From Asanoa ferruginea (GTDB lineage Bacteria; Actinomycetota; Actinomycetes; Mycobacteriales; Micromonosporaceae): a stretch of DNA of 64,000 nt. Positions 17,873 to 27,241 of this stretch are shown one piece after another. The notes beneath the pieces were generated by a model. The model made no database searches. It was not told the origin of the DNA and was given only the letters and a program-made list of their open reading frames with translations. A program made the translations under genes and the position numbers. Location of the stretch: NCBI RefSeq assembly GCF_003387075.1, contig NZ_QUMQ01000001.1, positions 4,154,001-4,218,000 on the forward strand, given 5' to 3'. Each line of letters opens with the position of its first letter. The first letter of the stretch is position 1.

Positions 17873-19336
17873 GTGTCCGCTTCCTCCTCGACTGATGCTG
17901 CCCGCCGCCGGGTCGCCCTGCTGACCCTGGGCTGTGCCCGCAACGAGGTCGACTCCGAGGAGCTGGCCGCCCGGCTGCACGGTGGCGGCTGGGAGGTGAC
18001 CACCGACGGCGAAGGTGCCGACGTGGTCCTGGTCAACACCTGTGGTTTCGTCGAGAAGGCGAAGCACGACTCGATCCAGACGCTGATGGCCGCCGCCGAC
18101 ACCGGCGCGAAGGTGGTCGCCGCCGGCTGCATGGCCGAGCGCTACGGCCGCGAGCTGGCCGACAGCCTGCCCGAGGCCCAGGCGGTGCTGAGCTTCGACG
18201 ACTACCCCGACATCGCGGCCCGCCTCGACGCGGTGCTGGCCGGCGAGACGATCGACGCGCACGTCCCGCGCGACCGGCGCGAGCTGCTGCCGCTGACCCC
18301 GGTGGCCCGCCGCGCCGCCACCGTGGTGCAGCCCGGCCACGGCAACGTCGTCGACGAGCACACCCCGGCCCACCTGCGCACCGTGCTGCGCCGCCGGCTC
18401 GACAGCGGCCCGGTCGCGTCGCTCAAGCTGGCCAGCGGGTGCGACCGGCGGTGCACGTTCTGCGCGATCCCCGCGTTCCGCGGCGCGTTCGTCTCGCGTA
18501 CCCCCGATGAGCTGCTGGCCGAGGCCGAGTGGCTGGCCGGCACCGGGGTCCGCGAGCTGGTCCTGGTCAGCGAAAACTCGACGTCCTACGGCAAGGACCT
18601 GGGCGACCCGCGGGCGCTGGAGAAGCTGCTGCCGCAGCTCGCGACCGTCGACGGGATCGTCCGCGTGCGGGTGAGCTACCTCCAGCCGGCGGAGACCCGG
18701 CCCGGCCTGGTCGAGGCGATCGCGACGACGCCGGGCGTGGCGCCCTACTTCGACCTGTCGTTCCAGCACGCCAGCGAGCCGGTGCTGCGCCGCATGCGAC
18801 GGTTCGGCTCGACCGAGCGGTTCCTGGAGCTGCTGGCCTCGGCCCGGTCGCTGGCGCCGGAGCTGGGCGCCCGGTCCAACTTCATCGTCGGCTTCCCCGG
18901 CGAGACCCGCGGCGACGTCGACGAGTTGGTCCGGTTCCTGACCGAGGCCCGGCTCGACGCGATCGGCGTGTTCGACTACAGCGACGAAGACGGCACCGAG
19001 GCCGCCGGCTTCGCCGACAAGGTCAAGAGCTCGACGATCAAGCGGCGCTACGACAAGCTGGCCGCGCTGGCCGACGAGCTGTGCTCGCAGCGCGCCGAAG
19101 ACCGGGTCGGCGGCACGGTCGACGTGCTGGTCGACACCGTCGACGACGGGGTGGTCGAGGGCCGCGGCGAGCACCAGGCGCCCGAGGTCGACGGGTCGAC
19201 GACGCTGGTCGGCGACGGCTCAGTGGATCTCGCCGCACTGCGTCCGGGCGACCTCGTCCGGGCCAAGGTCCTTTCGTCCGAGGGGGTAGACCTGGTGGCC
19301 GTACCCCTGGAAATGGTCTCGGCGGCTCGCCGGTGA
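17873..19336 (+). CDS. rimO: Ribosomal protein S12 methylthiotransferase RimO
   Basis: 487 aa. RimO is a radical-SAM enzyme that methylthiolates an aspartate of ribosomal protein S12. The N-terminal UPF0004 domain has '[14 protein letters not shown]' and '[11 protein letters not shown]'. The radical-SAM cluster is CDRRCTFC with cysteines at 190, 194 and 197. A C-terminal TRAM domain follows (from about 420). RimO rather than MiaB is indicated by '[10 protein letters not shown]' and by the clear MiaB gene at 62917. The stop overlaps the pgsA start (GTGA). Confidence 0.95.
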   Translation: MSASSSTDAARRRVALLTLGCARNEVDSEELAARLHGGGWEVTTDGEGADVVLVNTCGFVEKAKHDSIQTLMAAADTGAKVVAAGCMAERYGRELADSLPEAQAVLSFDDYPDIAARLDAVLAGETIDAHVPRDRRELLPLTPVARRAATVVQPGHGNVVDEHTPAHLRTVLRRRLDSGPVASLKLASGCDRRCTFCAIPAFRGAFVSRTPDELLAEAEWLAGTGVRELVLVSENSTSYGKDLGDPRALEKLLPQLATVDGIVRVRVSYLQPAETRPGLVEAIATTPGVAPYFDLSFQHASEPVLRRMRRFGSTERFLELLASARSLAPELGARSNFIVGFPGETRGDVDELVRFLTEARLDAIGVFDYSDEDGTEAAGFADKVKSSTIKRRYDKLAALADELCSQRAEDRVGGTVDVLVDTVDDGVVEGRGEHQAPEVDGSTTLVGDGSVDLAALRPGDLVRAKVLSSEGVDLVAVPLEMVSAARR

Positions 19337-19914
19337 CCGAGGTGGACCCAGCCCCCACCGTCGTTCCCGTCGTCAATGCCGCCAATGCCCTGACCGCCCT
19401 GCGCCTGCTGCTGGTGCCGGTGTTCGTGGCCCTCGTGGTCACCTCCCAGCTCGAGCACGCCGGCTGGCGGATCGCGGCCACGCTGACCTTCGCGGTCGCC
19501 TCCGCCACCGACCTGGTCGACGGCTGGATCGCCCGCCGCTACGGGCTGGTGACCTCGCTCGGCAAGGTGGCCGACCCGATCGCCGACAAGGCGCTGACCG
19601 GCTCGGCCCTGGTGCTGCTGTCCTGGTTCGACGCGTTGCCCTGGTGGGTGACCGTGCTGATCCTGGCCCGCGAGTGGGGCGTCACGCTGCTGCGCTTCTG
19701 GGTGATCCGCTACGGCGTGATCGCCGCGAGCCGGGGCGGCAAGCTGAAGACCGCCCTCCAGATCCTGGCCATCGCCTGGTATCTCTGGCCGGTGCCCGAC
19801 GCGGTCCAGCCGGTCGGCCCATGGATCATGGGCGCGGCCGTGGTGGTGACGGTCGTGACCGGCCTCGACTACGTCTTCCAGGCGATCCGGCTGCGCCGCG
19901 GCGCCCGTGGCTGA
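19333..19914 (+). CDS. pgsA: CDP-diacylglycerol-glycerol-3-phosphate phosphatidyltransferase
   Basis: 193 aa membrane enzyme making phosphatidylglycerophosphate from CDP-diacylglycerol. The CDP-alcohol phosphotransferase signature D-x2-D-G-x2-A-R-x8-G-x3-D-x3-D is complete ([10 protein letters not shown] ... [12 protein letters not shown]). It has four to six membrane helices. GTG at 19333 overlaps the rimO stop, and the following cinA starts eight bases inside the pgsA end. The order rimO-pgsA-cinA-clgR is conserved in actinobacteria. Confidence 0.93.
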   Translation: MTEVDPAPTVVPVVNAANALTALRLLLVPVFVALVVTSQLEHAGWRIAATLTFAVASATDLVDGWIARRYGLVTSLGKVADPIADKALTGSALVLLSWFDALPWWVTVLILAREWGVTLLRFWVIRYGVIAASRGGKLKTALQILAIAWYLWPVPDAVQPVGPWIMGAAVVVTVVTGLDYVFQAIRLRRGARG

Positions 19915-20398
19915 TCCGAATCCCGCCGTCCGGCTGCTGATCGAGCGGGGCGAGACGGTCGCGGTAGCCGAATCGCTGACCGGTGGGCTGCTGGCGGCCA
20001 CCCTCGTCGAGGTCCCCGGGGTGAGCGCCGTGTTCCGCGGCGGGCTGGTGGTCTACGCGACCGACCTCAAGGCCAGCCTGGCCGGGGTCGACGAGCGGCT
20101 GCTGGCCACCCGAGGTGCGGTCGATCCGGATGTGGCGGTCGCGCTCGCCGAGGGCGCCCGCCGGGCCTGCCGGGCCGACTGGGGCGTGTCGACCACCGGG
20201 GTCGCCGGGCCGGACCCACAAGACGGCAAACCGGTGGGCCTGGTGTACGTGGCCGTGGTCGGCCCGCAGCAGCGGCGGGTCGACGAGTTGCGGCTCGGCG
20301 GTGACCGGTCGGCGGTGCGGGCCAGTGCCGTGTCCCACGCCCTGGACTCGCTGGTCACACTGCTGCGTTCGCCCACGGCGAACACTTCTGCCTCCTGA
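19907..20398 (+). CDS. cinA: CinA C-terminal domain protein (nicotinamide-nucleotide amidase)
   Basis: 163 aa, the stand-alone amidase domain of CinA/PncC that deamidates NMN to nicotinate mononucleotide. Recognisable blocks are '[29 protein letters not shown]', '[14 protein letters not shown]' and '[23 protein letters not shown]'. The N-terminal molybdopterin-like COG1058 domain is absent, as usual in actinobacteria. GTG at 19907 overlaps pgsA by eight bases, so the two are translationally coupled. Confidence 0.92.
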   Translation: MADPNPAVRLLIERGETVAVAESLTGGLLAATLVEVPGVSAVFRGGLVVYATDLKASLAGVDERLLATRGAVDPDVAVALAEGARRACRADWGVSTTGVAGPDPQDGKPVGLVYVAVVGPQQRRVDELRLGGDRSAVRASAVSHALDSLVTLLRSPTANTSAS

Positions 20399-20476
20399 CT
20401 GCCCCGTGTCACGGCGAGTCGCGGACAAAACGGACAACTGCCGCTCGGGGGTGCTCCGTTCACCCGGCGGGGCAGG

Positions 20477-20505
20477 ATGTCGGGGAAGCGGAGAGCGGGT
20501 ACGGT
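20477..20505 (+). promoter_or_regulatory. Putative clgR promoter
   Basis: ATGTCG (20477-20482), a 17-base spacer and TACGGT (20500-20505) could form a promoter, giving a leader of about 45 bases before the clgR ATG with its GGGGGAGG ribosome site. No clear ClgR autoregulatory palindrome was found. Confidence 0.35.
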
Positions 20506-20555
20506 TGCGGGAAGCCTTCGGCGTAGGTCGCAGGCGACGCAGGGGGAGGTGCGCA

Positions 20556-21080
20556 ATGGTCCTGCTACGTCGGGTGATCGGCGACGCATTGCGCGCACGC
20601 CGGCAGGGGCAACATCGCACCCTGCGCGAGGTTTCCACCGCTGCCAACGTCAGCCTGGGCTACCTCTCGGAGATCGAGCGGGGGCAGAAAGAAGCCTCCA
20701 GCGAGCTCCTCTCGTCGATCTGTGACGCCCTCGACACCCAGCTCTCCCAGCTCCTCCGCGCCGCCAGTGACACGCTGGCGCTCGCCGAGCAGATGGACGG
20801 TGTGCTGGCCGGCGTCGGCGACGAAGAGACGCCGCCCGAGTTCGAGCCCGCCCGTGTCGAGCCGCCCACGCCGGTGCTCGACCCGGCCAAGGCACCGACG
20901 CCCGAGCCGGCCGCCGCGCTGGCCCGTGCCGCCCGCGCGAAGGCGCCGGTCCGGCAGATCGCCAGCGACGGCAAGGTGTCGGTCTCGGTCCACCAGACCT
21001 CGCCGCTCAAGGCCACCCTGAAGGCCACCCGCAACACGTCGGCCGGTCCCCGCGACCGCGACGTCGTCTTCGCGGCCTAA
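20556..21080 (+). CDS. clgR: ClgR-type HTH regulator of protease and stress genes
   Basis: 174 aa. An XRE-type helix-turn-helix fills residues about 10-65 ([35 protein letters not shown]), essentially the ClgR consensus. ClgR activates clp protease genes and, in mycobacteria, the psp operon. A Pro/Ala-rich linker leads to a conserved tail. The protein ends in VVFAA; C-terminal Ala-Ala is the known ClpP degron of ClgR in other actinomycetes, so self-limiting proteolysis is likely. Start at 20556 is supported by AGGGGGAGG. It lies directly upstream of pspA. Confidence 0.93.
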   Translation: MVLLRRVIGDALRARRQGQHRTLREVSTAANVSLGYLSEIERGQKEASSELLSSICDALDTQLSQLLRAASDTLALAEQMDGVLAGVGDEETPPEFEPARVEPPTPVLDPAKAPTPEPAAALARAARAKAPVRQIASDGKVSVSVHQTSPLKATLKATRNTSAGPRDRDVVFAA

Positions 21081-21211
21081 AAGCCCCATAGCCGCCGCTT
21101 CCCTGCGGCGCGTACTGTGATCAATAGCTGCCAAGGCAGTGACCGGCTGGCGCGCGCCTGAGACGATGGAGCGAACGGCCTTAGGCACAGACACGAGGGG
21201 ATACCGCGGAC

Positions 21212-22123
21212 ATGGCGAACCCGTTCGTCAAGGGGTGGCGTTACCTGATGGCGCTCTTCGGCGCCAAGATCGACGAATACGCCGACCCGAAGGTGCAGAT
21301 CCAGCAGGCGGTCGAAGACGCGCAGCGGCAGCACCAGGCTCTCGTGCAGCAGGCCGCCGCGGTGATCGGCAACCAGCGGCAGCTCGAGATGAAGCTCTCC
21401 CGGCAGATGTCCGAGGTCGAGAAGCTCGGCTCGATGGCCCGCCAGTCGCTGGTGCTCGCCGACAAGTCGCGGGCGGAGGGCAACGAGCCCGAGGCCGGCA
21501 AATACGAGCAGACCGCGCAGCAGCTCGCGTCGCAGCTCGTCTCGGCCGAGCAGGGCATGGAAGACCTCAAGAGCCTGCACGACCAGGCGATCAACGCCGC
21601 CGGTCAGGCCCGCAAGGCGGTCGAGAACAACCAGATGATCCTCCAGCAGAAGCTCGCCGAGCGCACCAAGCTGCTCAGCCAGCTCGAGCAGGCCCGCATG
21701 CAGGAGACGGTGGCCCGCTCGCTGGAGTCGATGTCGTCGCTGACCGCGGCGCCCGGCAACACGCCGTCCTTCGACGAGGTGCGCGAGCGCATCGAGCGCC
21801 GCTACGCCAACGCGATGGGTCGCGCCGAACTCGCCTCCAACTCGGTCGAGGGCCGGATGATCGAGGTGCAGCGCTCGACGCTCGACATGGCCGGCGCCGA
21901 CCGGCTCGAGCAGATCCGGGCCAGCATGGCCGGCGAGAAGCTGGGCAGCGCCGCCGAGCGTCCCGCGGTCGGGCCCGGTTCCGAAGCCGCCGCCGAGGGC
22001 AACGGTGACAAGGCCGCCAACGAGCAGCCGCAGGCCGACGTCGCCGGGATAGCGCGACTCGACGAACTGCGCGCCAGCATGTCCAAGGACAAGAACCCCG
22101 GCGGATCGAGCGCCGCCGGCTGA
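21212..22123 (+). CDS. pspA: PspA/IM30 family phage shock protein
   Basis: 303 aa. It starts [38 protein letters not shown], the PspA/IM30 amphipathic helix and first coiled coil. Long Gln/Glu/Ala-rich coiled coils run to about residue 220. A Pro/Glu linker (about 245-270) and a final short helix 'RLDELRASM' follow; the last element repeats 'RLEQIRASM' at about 230, an internal duplication. PspA binds stressed membranes as ESCRT-III-like polymers. Directly upstream is clgR and downstream a membrane partner, matching the mycobacterial clgR-pspA stress operon. GAGGGG lies about ten bases before the ATG. Confidence 0.95.
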   Translation: MANPFVKGWRYLMALFGAKIDEYADPKVQIQQAVEDAQRQHQALVQQAAAVIGNQRQLEMKLSRQMSEVEKLGSMARQSLVLADKSRAEGNEPEAGKYEQTAQQLASQLVSAEQGMEDLKSLHDQAINAAGQARKAVENNQMILQQKLAERTKLLSQLEQARMQETVARSLESMSSLTAAPGNTPSFDEVRERIERRYANAMGRAELASNSVEGRMIEVQRSTLDMAGADRLEQIRASMAGEKLGSAAERPAVGPGSEAAAEGNGDKAANEQPQADVAGIARLDELRASMSKDKNPGGSSAAG

Positions 22124-22138
22124 TCTGGGGGAGACCGA

Positions 22139-22912
22139 ATGGCCGACGAGCGGGCCCGATATTTCCGGCGATTGCGCCGGCTGCGCCGCTCCGCGCGTCG
22201 GTGGAGTGTGGTCGGCGCCGGGTTCGCCGGTGCCGCCGCCGTTCTGACCCCCTACGCCGGCCTGGGCCTGCCCGACGCCGCCTGGGCCGCCGCCGCGGGC
22301 GGCTCGCTGGTGCTGGCCGGCTGGCGCTGGGCCGACCTGCGCCGCTTCGCCGCCGTCCCGGCCCCGCCGCCACAAGATCCCGCGATCGCCGCCGAGCGCA
22401 CCCGGGCCCGGCTGATCGCCGCCGTCGAGTCGGCACCCGGCGGCCGGTCCGCGCTCGCCGAGGTGCGCCGCCACCGCGGCCGGTTCGCCCTGCGGGGCAG
22501 CGCCGCCGCGGCCGGCTGGGACCGCCTCGACCGGGCGTCGGCCACCCTCACCGGCCTTTCACCACGGCTGACCGGCATGGGCGGCTCGGCCCTCCTCGAG
22601 GCTCAGGTCGCCGAAGACTCCCTGCGTGACCTGGCCCACCGGGTCGCCGGCGTGGAGAAGGCGATGCGCTTCGCACCGCCCGAGACCGAGCCGGGCCTGA
22701 CCGAGGCCCACCGCGACCTGAGCCGCCAGCTCGACGAGGGCGTCGTCGCCTACGAGCGGCTGGTCGCCGCCGCGGCCGCCTACGTCGCCGAAGACGGCCG
22801 GATCGGCGGCACCCACCCGTCGGTGTCCCGCCTCACCGAGGCCAGCGACCTGCTCCGCGGCGTCGCGTCGGGCCTGGCCGAGCTGCGCACCACCACGACG
22901 CCCGCCGTCTGA
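22139..22912 (+). CDS. PspM-like envelope stress membrane protein
   Basis: 257 aa. A basic N-terminus (RRLRRLRRSARRW) precedes two membrane helices (about residues 22-42 and 46-64); the rest is a helical, Ala/Arg/Glu-rich cytoplasmic domain. Position 15 bases after pspA, the topology and the helical tail match the actinobacterial PspM (Rv2743c-type) proteins that tether PspA. Sequence similarity in this family is low, so the call rests mainly on context. A PspN-type third partner is not present: the next gene is convergent nei. Confidence 0.7.
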   Translation: MADERARYFRRLRRLRRSARRWSVVGAGFAGAAAVLTPYAGLGLPDAAWAAAAGGSLVLAGWRWADLRRFAAVPAPPPQDPAIAAERTRARLIAAVESAPGGRSALAEVRRHRGRFALRGSAAAAGWDRLDRASATLTGLSPRLTGMGGSALLEAQVAEDSLRDLAHRVAGVEKAMRFAPPETEPGLTEAHRDLSRQLDEGVVAYERLVAAAAAYVAEDGRIGGTHPSVSRLTEASDLLRGVASGLAELRTTTTPAV

Positions 22913-22918
22913 GCGGCC

Positions 22919-23707
22919 TCACGGCTGAGGCTGGCAGCGCGGGCACCAGTAGGTGACCCGTTCGCCCTGCTCCGCCTTCTGGATCGGGCCCGCGCAGCGC
23001 CGGCAGGGCTGGGCGCGCCGGCCATACACATAGTTGGCCTCGCTCTTGCGCAGCGAGCCGGTCGTGGTCTGCAGCCAGCGGCCCCGGTTGTTGGCCATCA
23101 CCCGCTGCGCGAGCGTGACCAGGGCGGTCAGGTCGGGCACGGCCTTCACCGGCGTGAACGGCGAGACGCCGCGCAGAAACAGCGCCTCCGACTTGTAGAG
23201 GTTGCCGATCCCGGCCAGGTTGCGCTGGTCGAGCAGCGCCTCGGCGATCGAGGTGTCGGGGTGCGCGGCCAGTCGGCGGACCGCTTCGGCCGGGTCCCAG
23301 TCGGGGCCGAGCAGGTCGGGGCCGAGATGACCGACCAGCTCGTTCTCCCGGGCCGTCGGCACCAGCGTCAGGTCGTGCAGGTGATAGCCGACCGCGACCG
23401 CGTCCGAGGTGCGCAGCACCACCCGGATCAGGTGCGCGGGCTTGGCCGCCCAGCGCTCGCCGGGCGCGTAGGCCTTCCACGAACCGTCCATCCGCAGGTG
23501 CGAGTGCAGCGTGCGGTCGGCGCCGGCCGGGTCGCGCAGCCGCAGCAGCAGGTGCTTGCCCCGGGACGCCGACTCGAGCACCCGCCAGCCGGTCAGCCGC
23601 GTGGTCGCCAGCCGCGGCACCCGGAAGTCGGAAGCGGTCAGCTCGTTGCCGGCCAGGGCGCGCTGGAGCGCGCGGGCGGTGTTCCAGACCGTGTCGCCTT
23701 CGGGCAC
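22919..23707 (-). CDS. nei: Endonuclease VIII-like DNA glycosylase (Nei2 type)
   Basis: 262 aa Fpg/Nei-family bifunctional glycosylase/AP lyase for oxidised pyrimidines. It starts with the obligatory P2-E3 after Met (MPEGDTVWNTAR). The helix-two-turn-helix is 'QRNLAGIGNLYKSEALF', and the zinc finger has C-x2-C-x16-C-x2-C (CRRCAG ... YWCPRC). The opening PEGDTV is the Nei2/Nei8-like form of actinobacteria. GTG at 23707 is used. The gene is last in a GNAT, SAM hydrolase and nei operon (14-base gap from the preceding gene). Confidence 0.93.
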   Translation of the reverse strand: MPEGDTVWNTARALQRALAGNELTASDFRVPRLATTRLTGWRVLESASRGKHLLLRLRDPAGADRTLHSHLRMDGSWKAYAPGERWAAKPAHLIRVVLRTSDAVAVGYHLHDLTLVPTARENELVGHLGPDLLGPDWDPAEAVRRLAAHPDTSIAEALLDQRNLAGIGNLYKSEALFLRGVSPFTPVKAVPDLTALVTLAQRVMANNRGRWLQTTTGSLRKSEANYVYGRRAQPCRRCAGPIQKAEQGERVTYWCPRCQPQP

Positions 23708-23721
23708 CGCTCAATGGTGCC

Positions 23722-24495
23722 TCAGTCGCTGAGCGTGATCCGCACCACGTCGCCGGGCACCACGTCGAGGGCGTCGTCGGCGGGCGCGCCGTTGGCCGCG
23801 ATCGCCAACCGGCCGGCCGAGTCGATGAGCACCACCAGCCCGCCCGGCGCGACGTCGGCGAACGTCTCACCGATCACCGCGTGCTGGTCGCCGATCCGCA
23901 CTTTTTGGCCAACCGGTGCCGGCAGTGCCGTCGCGGCGAGCTGGACGTTGCCGAACCGATCGACGTTGAGCACCTCCGCCGCCAGCCAGCCGTCGCCGGT
24001 CTCGAGCTCGGGCTCCGGCAGGCGGGCGAGGTCGGCCGGGTCGATGGCCGGGCCGGCCTCGTGCAGTGGCGCGCCACCGACCAGCCGGGCGGCGACCGGC
24101 GCGAAGATGTCGCGACCGTGGAAGGTGCGGGTGACCACCGGTGCGAACCACGCCGCGTTGGTCAGCTCGACCGCGTCGGTCACCCCGCCGAGCGCCTCGG
24201 CCGCCCAGATCAGCAGCCCGTTGTCGGGACCGACCAGCAGGCCGCCGGGCGCACGCACCGCGATCGACCGGCGGGCAGTGCCCACACCGGGATCCACCAC
24301 CGCCAGGTGTACGCCGGTCGGCAGGTCCCCGACGGTCTGCGCCAGCACGACGGCGCCCCGGGCCACGTCGCCCGGCACGATCTCGTGGGTGACGTCGATG
24401 ACCCGGGCCGTCGGCTCGATCTTCGCGATCGCACCGTGGCAGGCGGCGACGAAACCGTCGCGGCGGCCGTAGTCGGTGGTGAAGCTGATCCACAT
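23722..24495 (-). CDS. SAM hydroxide adenosyltransferase (DUF62, chlorinase/fluorinase fold)
   Basis: 257 aa. Family members hydrolyse S-adenosylmethionine to adenosine and methionine. The catalytic Asp-Arg-His triad is intact: D68 (AVVDPGVGT), R75, H126 (TFHGRDIFAP), at almost the same positions as in the archaeal Duf62 enzyme. N-terminal 'ISFTTDYGRRDGFVAACHGAIAKIEP' and 'GPDNGLL' are also typical. The fluorinase/chlorinase-specific loop insertion is not evident, so a housekeeping hydrolase is expected rather than a halogenase. It starts two bases after the GNAT stop. Confidence 0.88.
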   Translation of the reverse strand: MWISFTTDYGRRDGFVAACHGAIAKIEPTARVIDVTHEIVPGDVARGAVVLAQTVGDLPTGVHLAVVDPGVGTARRSIAVRAPGGLLVGPDNGLLIWAAEALGGVTDAVELTNAAWFAPVVTRTFHGRDIFAPVAARLVGGAPLHEAGPAIDPADLARLPEPELETGDGWLAAEVLNVDRFGNVQLAATALPAPVGQKVRIGDQHAVIGETFADVAPGGLVVLIDSAGRLAIAANGAPADDALDVVPGDVVRITLSD

Positions 24496-24497
24496 GG

Positions 24498-25004
24498 TCA
24501 GTGACTCTCGATCGCCAGCTCGAGCCGCAGCTCGTCATGGATGGGTATGCCGTTGTCGCCGACCGCCGGGATGCTCGGCTTCATCCGCCTCGCCCGGTCG
24601 ACGGCACCCGGGTCGACGGACACGATCCGCAGCCCGCGCCGCTGGTAGAAACGCAGCGCGCGCAGGTTGTCGTTGGTGGTGACCAGCCAGATCCGGCGTA
24701 CCCCAGCCGCTTTCGCCTCTGTCACCACGGCGGCCAGCAGCGCGCTGCCGACCCCGTTGTCGCTCACGGCGGCCGCGAGGCTGACCACCTCGAACGCGTC
24801 GCCGCCGACCCGCCACGTGAGCGCGCCGGCGAGCTTGCCGTCAGGGCCCAGCGCGACCAGGGCCGGCAGCGTGCGCAGGTCGATCGCCTCGTCATGGGCG
24901 ACGACGATCGGACCGCCCCAGACGCTCTGGTGGAAGGCGTCGAGTGCCTCGCGGTCGTCGCCGCCGAAGGACTGGCGGATCTGCCAGCCGGCCGGAGGGT
25001 GCAT
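24498..25004 (-). CDS. GNAT family N-acetyltransferase
   Basis: 168 aa. The acetyl-CoA motif is 'DNGVGSALLAAVVTEAKAAG', followed by 'IWLVTTNDNLRALRFYQRRGLRI', a textbook GNAT core. The N-terminus 'WQIRQSFGGDDREALDAFHQSVWG' forms the substrate arm. ATG at 25004 was chosen because the next gene diverges from 25023; the frame continues upstream but is antisense to that gene. It is first of the operon with SAM hydrolase and nei. Substrate unknown. Confidence 0.85.
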   Translation of the reverse strand: MHPPAGWQIRQSFGGDDREALDAFHQSVWGGPIVVAHDEAIDLRTLPALVALGPDGKLAGALTWRVGGDAFEVVSLAAAVSDNGVGSALLAAVVTEAKAAGVRRIWLVTTNDNLRALRFYQRRGLRIVSVDPGAVDRARRMKPSIPAVGDNGIPIHDELRLELAIESH

Positions 25005-25009
25005 CGGGT

Positions 25010-25022
25010 TAGGTTGGCACAC
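25010..25022 (+). promoter_or_regulatory. Leaderless -10 box for LLM oxidoreductase
   Basis: TAGGTT at 25010-25015 is seven bases before the ATG at 25023. The divergent GNAT ATG is only 18 bases away, so the two promoters overlap the opposing coding regions. Confidence 0.5.
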
Positions 25023-25946
25023 ATGCGTTTGTGCATCTTCACCGAACCCCAGCTCGGTGCCAGCTACGCCGACCAGGTCAAGGCCGCGCGCACCACGGAA
25101 GCGGCCGGCTTCGAGGGCTATTTCCGCTCCGACCACTACCTCACGATGGGTGGTGACGGGCTGCCCGGCCCGACCGACTCGTGGGTCACGCTGGCCGGCC
25201 TGGCCCACGAGACCTCGACCGTCCGGCTCGGCACGCTGGTCACCTCGGCCACCTTCCGTTACCCGGGTCCGCTGGCGATCAGCGTGGCGCAGGTCGACGA
25301 GATGAGCGGCGGCCGCATCGAGCTCGGCTTCGGCGCCGGCTGGTATGAGGCGGAGCACCAGGCCTATGCGATCCCGTTCCCGCCGGTCCGCGAGCGGTTC
25401 GACCGGTTGACCGAGCAGCTCGAGATCATCACGGGGCTGTGGGCGGTGCCGGCCGGGGAGCGCTATAGCTACTCCGGGAAGTTCTACGAGGTGCTCGACT
25501 CGCCCGGGCTGCCCAAGCCGGTGCAGTCGCCGCGGCCGCCGATCATCATGGGCGGCTCCGGGCCGAAGCGCACGCCGGCGCTGGCCGCGCGCTTCGCCGA
25601 CGAGTTCAACGTGCCGTTCCGCTCCGCCGCCGAGGCGGCCCGCATCTACCGGGTCGTCGACGACGCCTGCGAACTGGCCGGGCGCACCGACCTGCCGGTC
25701 AAGTCCGCCGCCGTGACCATCGTGAGTGGACGGACCGACGCGGAGGTGCGGGCCCGGTGGGGCAGCGACGTGCTCGACACCGACTCCGGTGACGGTGCGT
25801 CGATCGGAACCCCAAACAAGATCGTCAACGACCTCGGCGCCTACGTGGAAGCCGGCGCCACCCGGCTCTTCCTCCAGTTGCGCGACCTGCGCGACATCGA
25901 GCTGATCGAGCTGATCGCCGCGGAGATCGCACCTCAGCTCGGCTGA
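25023..25946 (+). CDS. LLM class F420-dependent oxidoreductase
   Basis: 307 aa TIM-barrel enzyme of the luciferase-like monooxygenase family, F420-dependent subgroup. Typical blocks are 'MRLCIFTEPQLGASYADQVKAARTTEAAGFEGYFRSDHY', 'RLGTLVTSATFRYPG', 'GRIELGFGAGWYEAEHQAYG'-like sequence, and 'PPIIMGGSGPKRT'. Family members reduce or oxidise diverse small molecules; the substrate is unknown. It ends 13 bases inside the convergent membrane gene. Confidence 0.88.
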   Translation: MRLCIFTEPQLGASYADQVKAARTTEAAGFEGYFRSDHYLTMGGDGLPGPTDSWVTLAGLAHETSTVRLGTLVTSATFRYPGPLAISVAQVDEMSGGRIELGFGAGWYEAEHQAYAIPFPPVRERFDRLTEQLEIITGLWAVPAGERYSYSGKFYEVLDSPGLPKPVQSPRPPIIMGGSGPKRTPALAARFADEFNVPFRSAAEAARIYRVVDDACELAGRTDLPVKSAAVTIVSGRTDAEVRARWGSDVLDTDSGDGASIGTPNKIVNDLGAYVEAGATRLFLQLRDLRDIELIELIAAEIAPQLG

Positions 25947-27163
25947 TCCGGAGCCGCCGGTTGGGTCGGGAGCTCAGACCCAACCGGGCGGCCGCGGGCG
26001 GCGGGTGCGTTGGGCAGGACGACGTCGCGGACCGTCAGGTAGACCGCGTGCACCGCCAGGATCCGCTCGACCTCGTCGAGGATCGGTGCGAAGAACTGGT
26101 GTCGCTGCTCGCCGTCGATCATCGAGTTGACCGCGAAATACATGCTGCCGAAGCCGGCGATCACCGTCGCGTTCTTGAGCAGCACCAGCGGCACCGGGCC
26201 GAGCATCACCGGGTCGGCGCCGATCCACTGCTCCGCGGTGTCCCGGGTCACCACCAGCACACCGAGCAGCACGAAGAAGCCGCACAGGCCCAGACCGACG
26301 ACGGCCGCCTGCACGAGTTGGCGGGTGGCCAGGATGACCAGCAGGTTGGTGACCTGGCCGTTGGTCAGCCGCACCGGGGCGAGCGGACCGTCCGGCGCGA
26401 CGTCGGCCATGTCCACCGTGGACAGCGGGGTGCGCTTGCAGGCGTGGCTGAGCCGTTCCGGGCGCAGGTCCTGCTCAACCCGGCCGATCTCGTCGCGCAG
26501 CCGGCCGGCGCTGGCCAGGATGGTCACCGCCGCGAAGAGCAGCAGCACCCAGCCGACCCGGTCCCAGCCCAGCCGCTGCATCGCCTGCCACAGCTCACCG
26601 GTGAAGAAGAAGAACAACGTGACGAACAGCAGCATCGGCAACGCCCGCCCCTGGAGCCGCAGGCTGTTGCGCATGTCGTCGATCGCGTGCCGGACGGCGC
26701 TGCGGAGCAGGGGCAGCAGGCCGTAGGTGACCACCAGGTAGCCGCCTGCGGTGGCCGACACGGCCACCAGCAGGTAGTAGCTGAACCCGGCGACCGACCA
26801 GCCGGCCTTGAGCGCGGTCAGCGGCACGGCGGCCAGCAGGACGGCGTACCCGGCCAGCAGCGTCCAGGCGGTGACCAGCGAGAGCCGGGGTATCCGGCGG
26901 CTCCAGGCGGTGAGCAGCGGCCAGGCCGCGATCCCGGCGACGACTGCCGCGAGGCCGATCAGCTCGTGGGACCGGCCGCCGGCACCGGCGGCGAGCGAGC
27001 CGAACCAGGCGATATCGACGAAGGCCACCAGGGCCAGGTAGGGCACCATGCGCGGGAGCACGTGCCGGCGGAACTCGTATCTGGCGATCATCTGGGGCAC
27101 GCCACGCCGCACGAACCAGCGCTCGGTCTGCCTTACGAGGGCGCGGGATGCGGTCAGCGGCAC
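25934..27163 (-). CDS. Multi-pass membrane protein, unknown function
   Basis: 409 aa with about eight predicted membrane helices in two clusters: residues about 40-170 and 190-330. A cytoplasmic stretch 'RLRDEIGRVEQDLRPERLSHACKRTPLS' separates the last pair. There is no recognisable transporter signature; the layout resembles uncharacterised actinobacterial integral membrane proteins. GTG at 27163 is preferred over the longer ATG at 27256 because the latter overlaps the divergent HPRT gene and its promoter. Function unknown. Confidence 0.7.
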   Translation of the reverse strand: MPLTASRALVRQTERWFVRRGVPQMIARYEFRRHVLPRMVPYLALVAFVDIAWFGSLAAGAGGRSHELIGLAAVVAGIAAWPLLTAWSRRIPRLSLVTAWTLLAGYAVLLAAVPLTALKAGWSVAGFSYYLLVAVSATAGGYLVVTYGLLPLLRSAVRHAIDDMRNSLRLQGRALPMLLFVTLFFFFTGELWQAMQRLGWDRVGWVLLLFAAVTILASAGRLRDEIGRVEQDLRPERLSHACKRTPLSTVDMADVAPDGPLAPVRLTNGQVTNLLVILATRQLVQAAVVGLGLCGFFVLLGVLVVTRDTAEQWIGADPVMLGPVPLVLLKNATVIAGFGSMYFAVNSMIDGEQRHQFFAPILDEVERILAVHAVYLTVRDVVLPNAPAARGRPVGSELPTQPAAPDQPS

Positions 27164-27182
27164 GGATAGATGGTGCCAGGTG

Positions 27183-27214
27183 GCGGCCCCCCACGTTCGT
27201 GTGGTGGAGGCCGC
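27183..27214. other. Hairpin between divergent genes
   Basis: GCGGCC (27183-27188) pairs with GGCCGC (27209-27214), with an inner CCAC/GTGG. It lies between the divergent starts at 27163 and 27242 and could be a regulatory or insulating structure. Confidence 0.35.
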
Positions 27215-27228
27215 ACCCCGAAATGGAG

Positions 27229-27241
27229 TAGCTTGAGCCGC
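27229..27241 (+). promoter_or_regulatory. Leaderless -10 box for HPRT-like gene
   Basis: TAGCTT at 27229-27234 is seven bases before the GTG at 27242. Confidence 0.5.
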
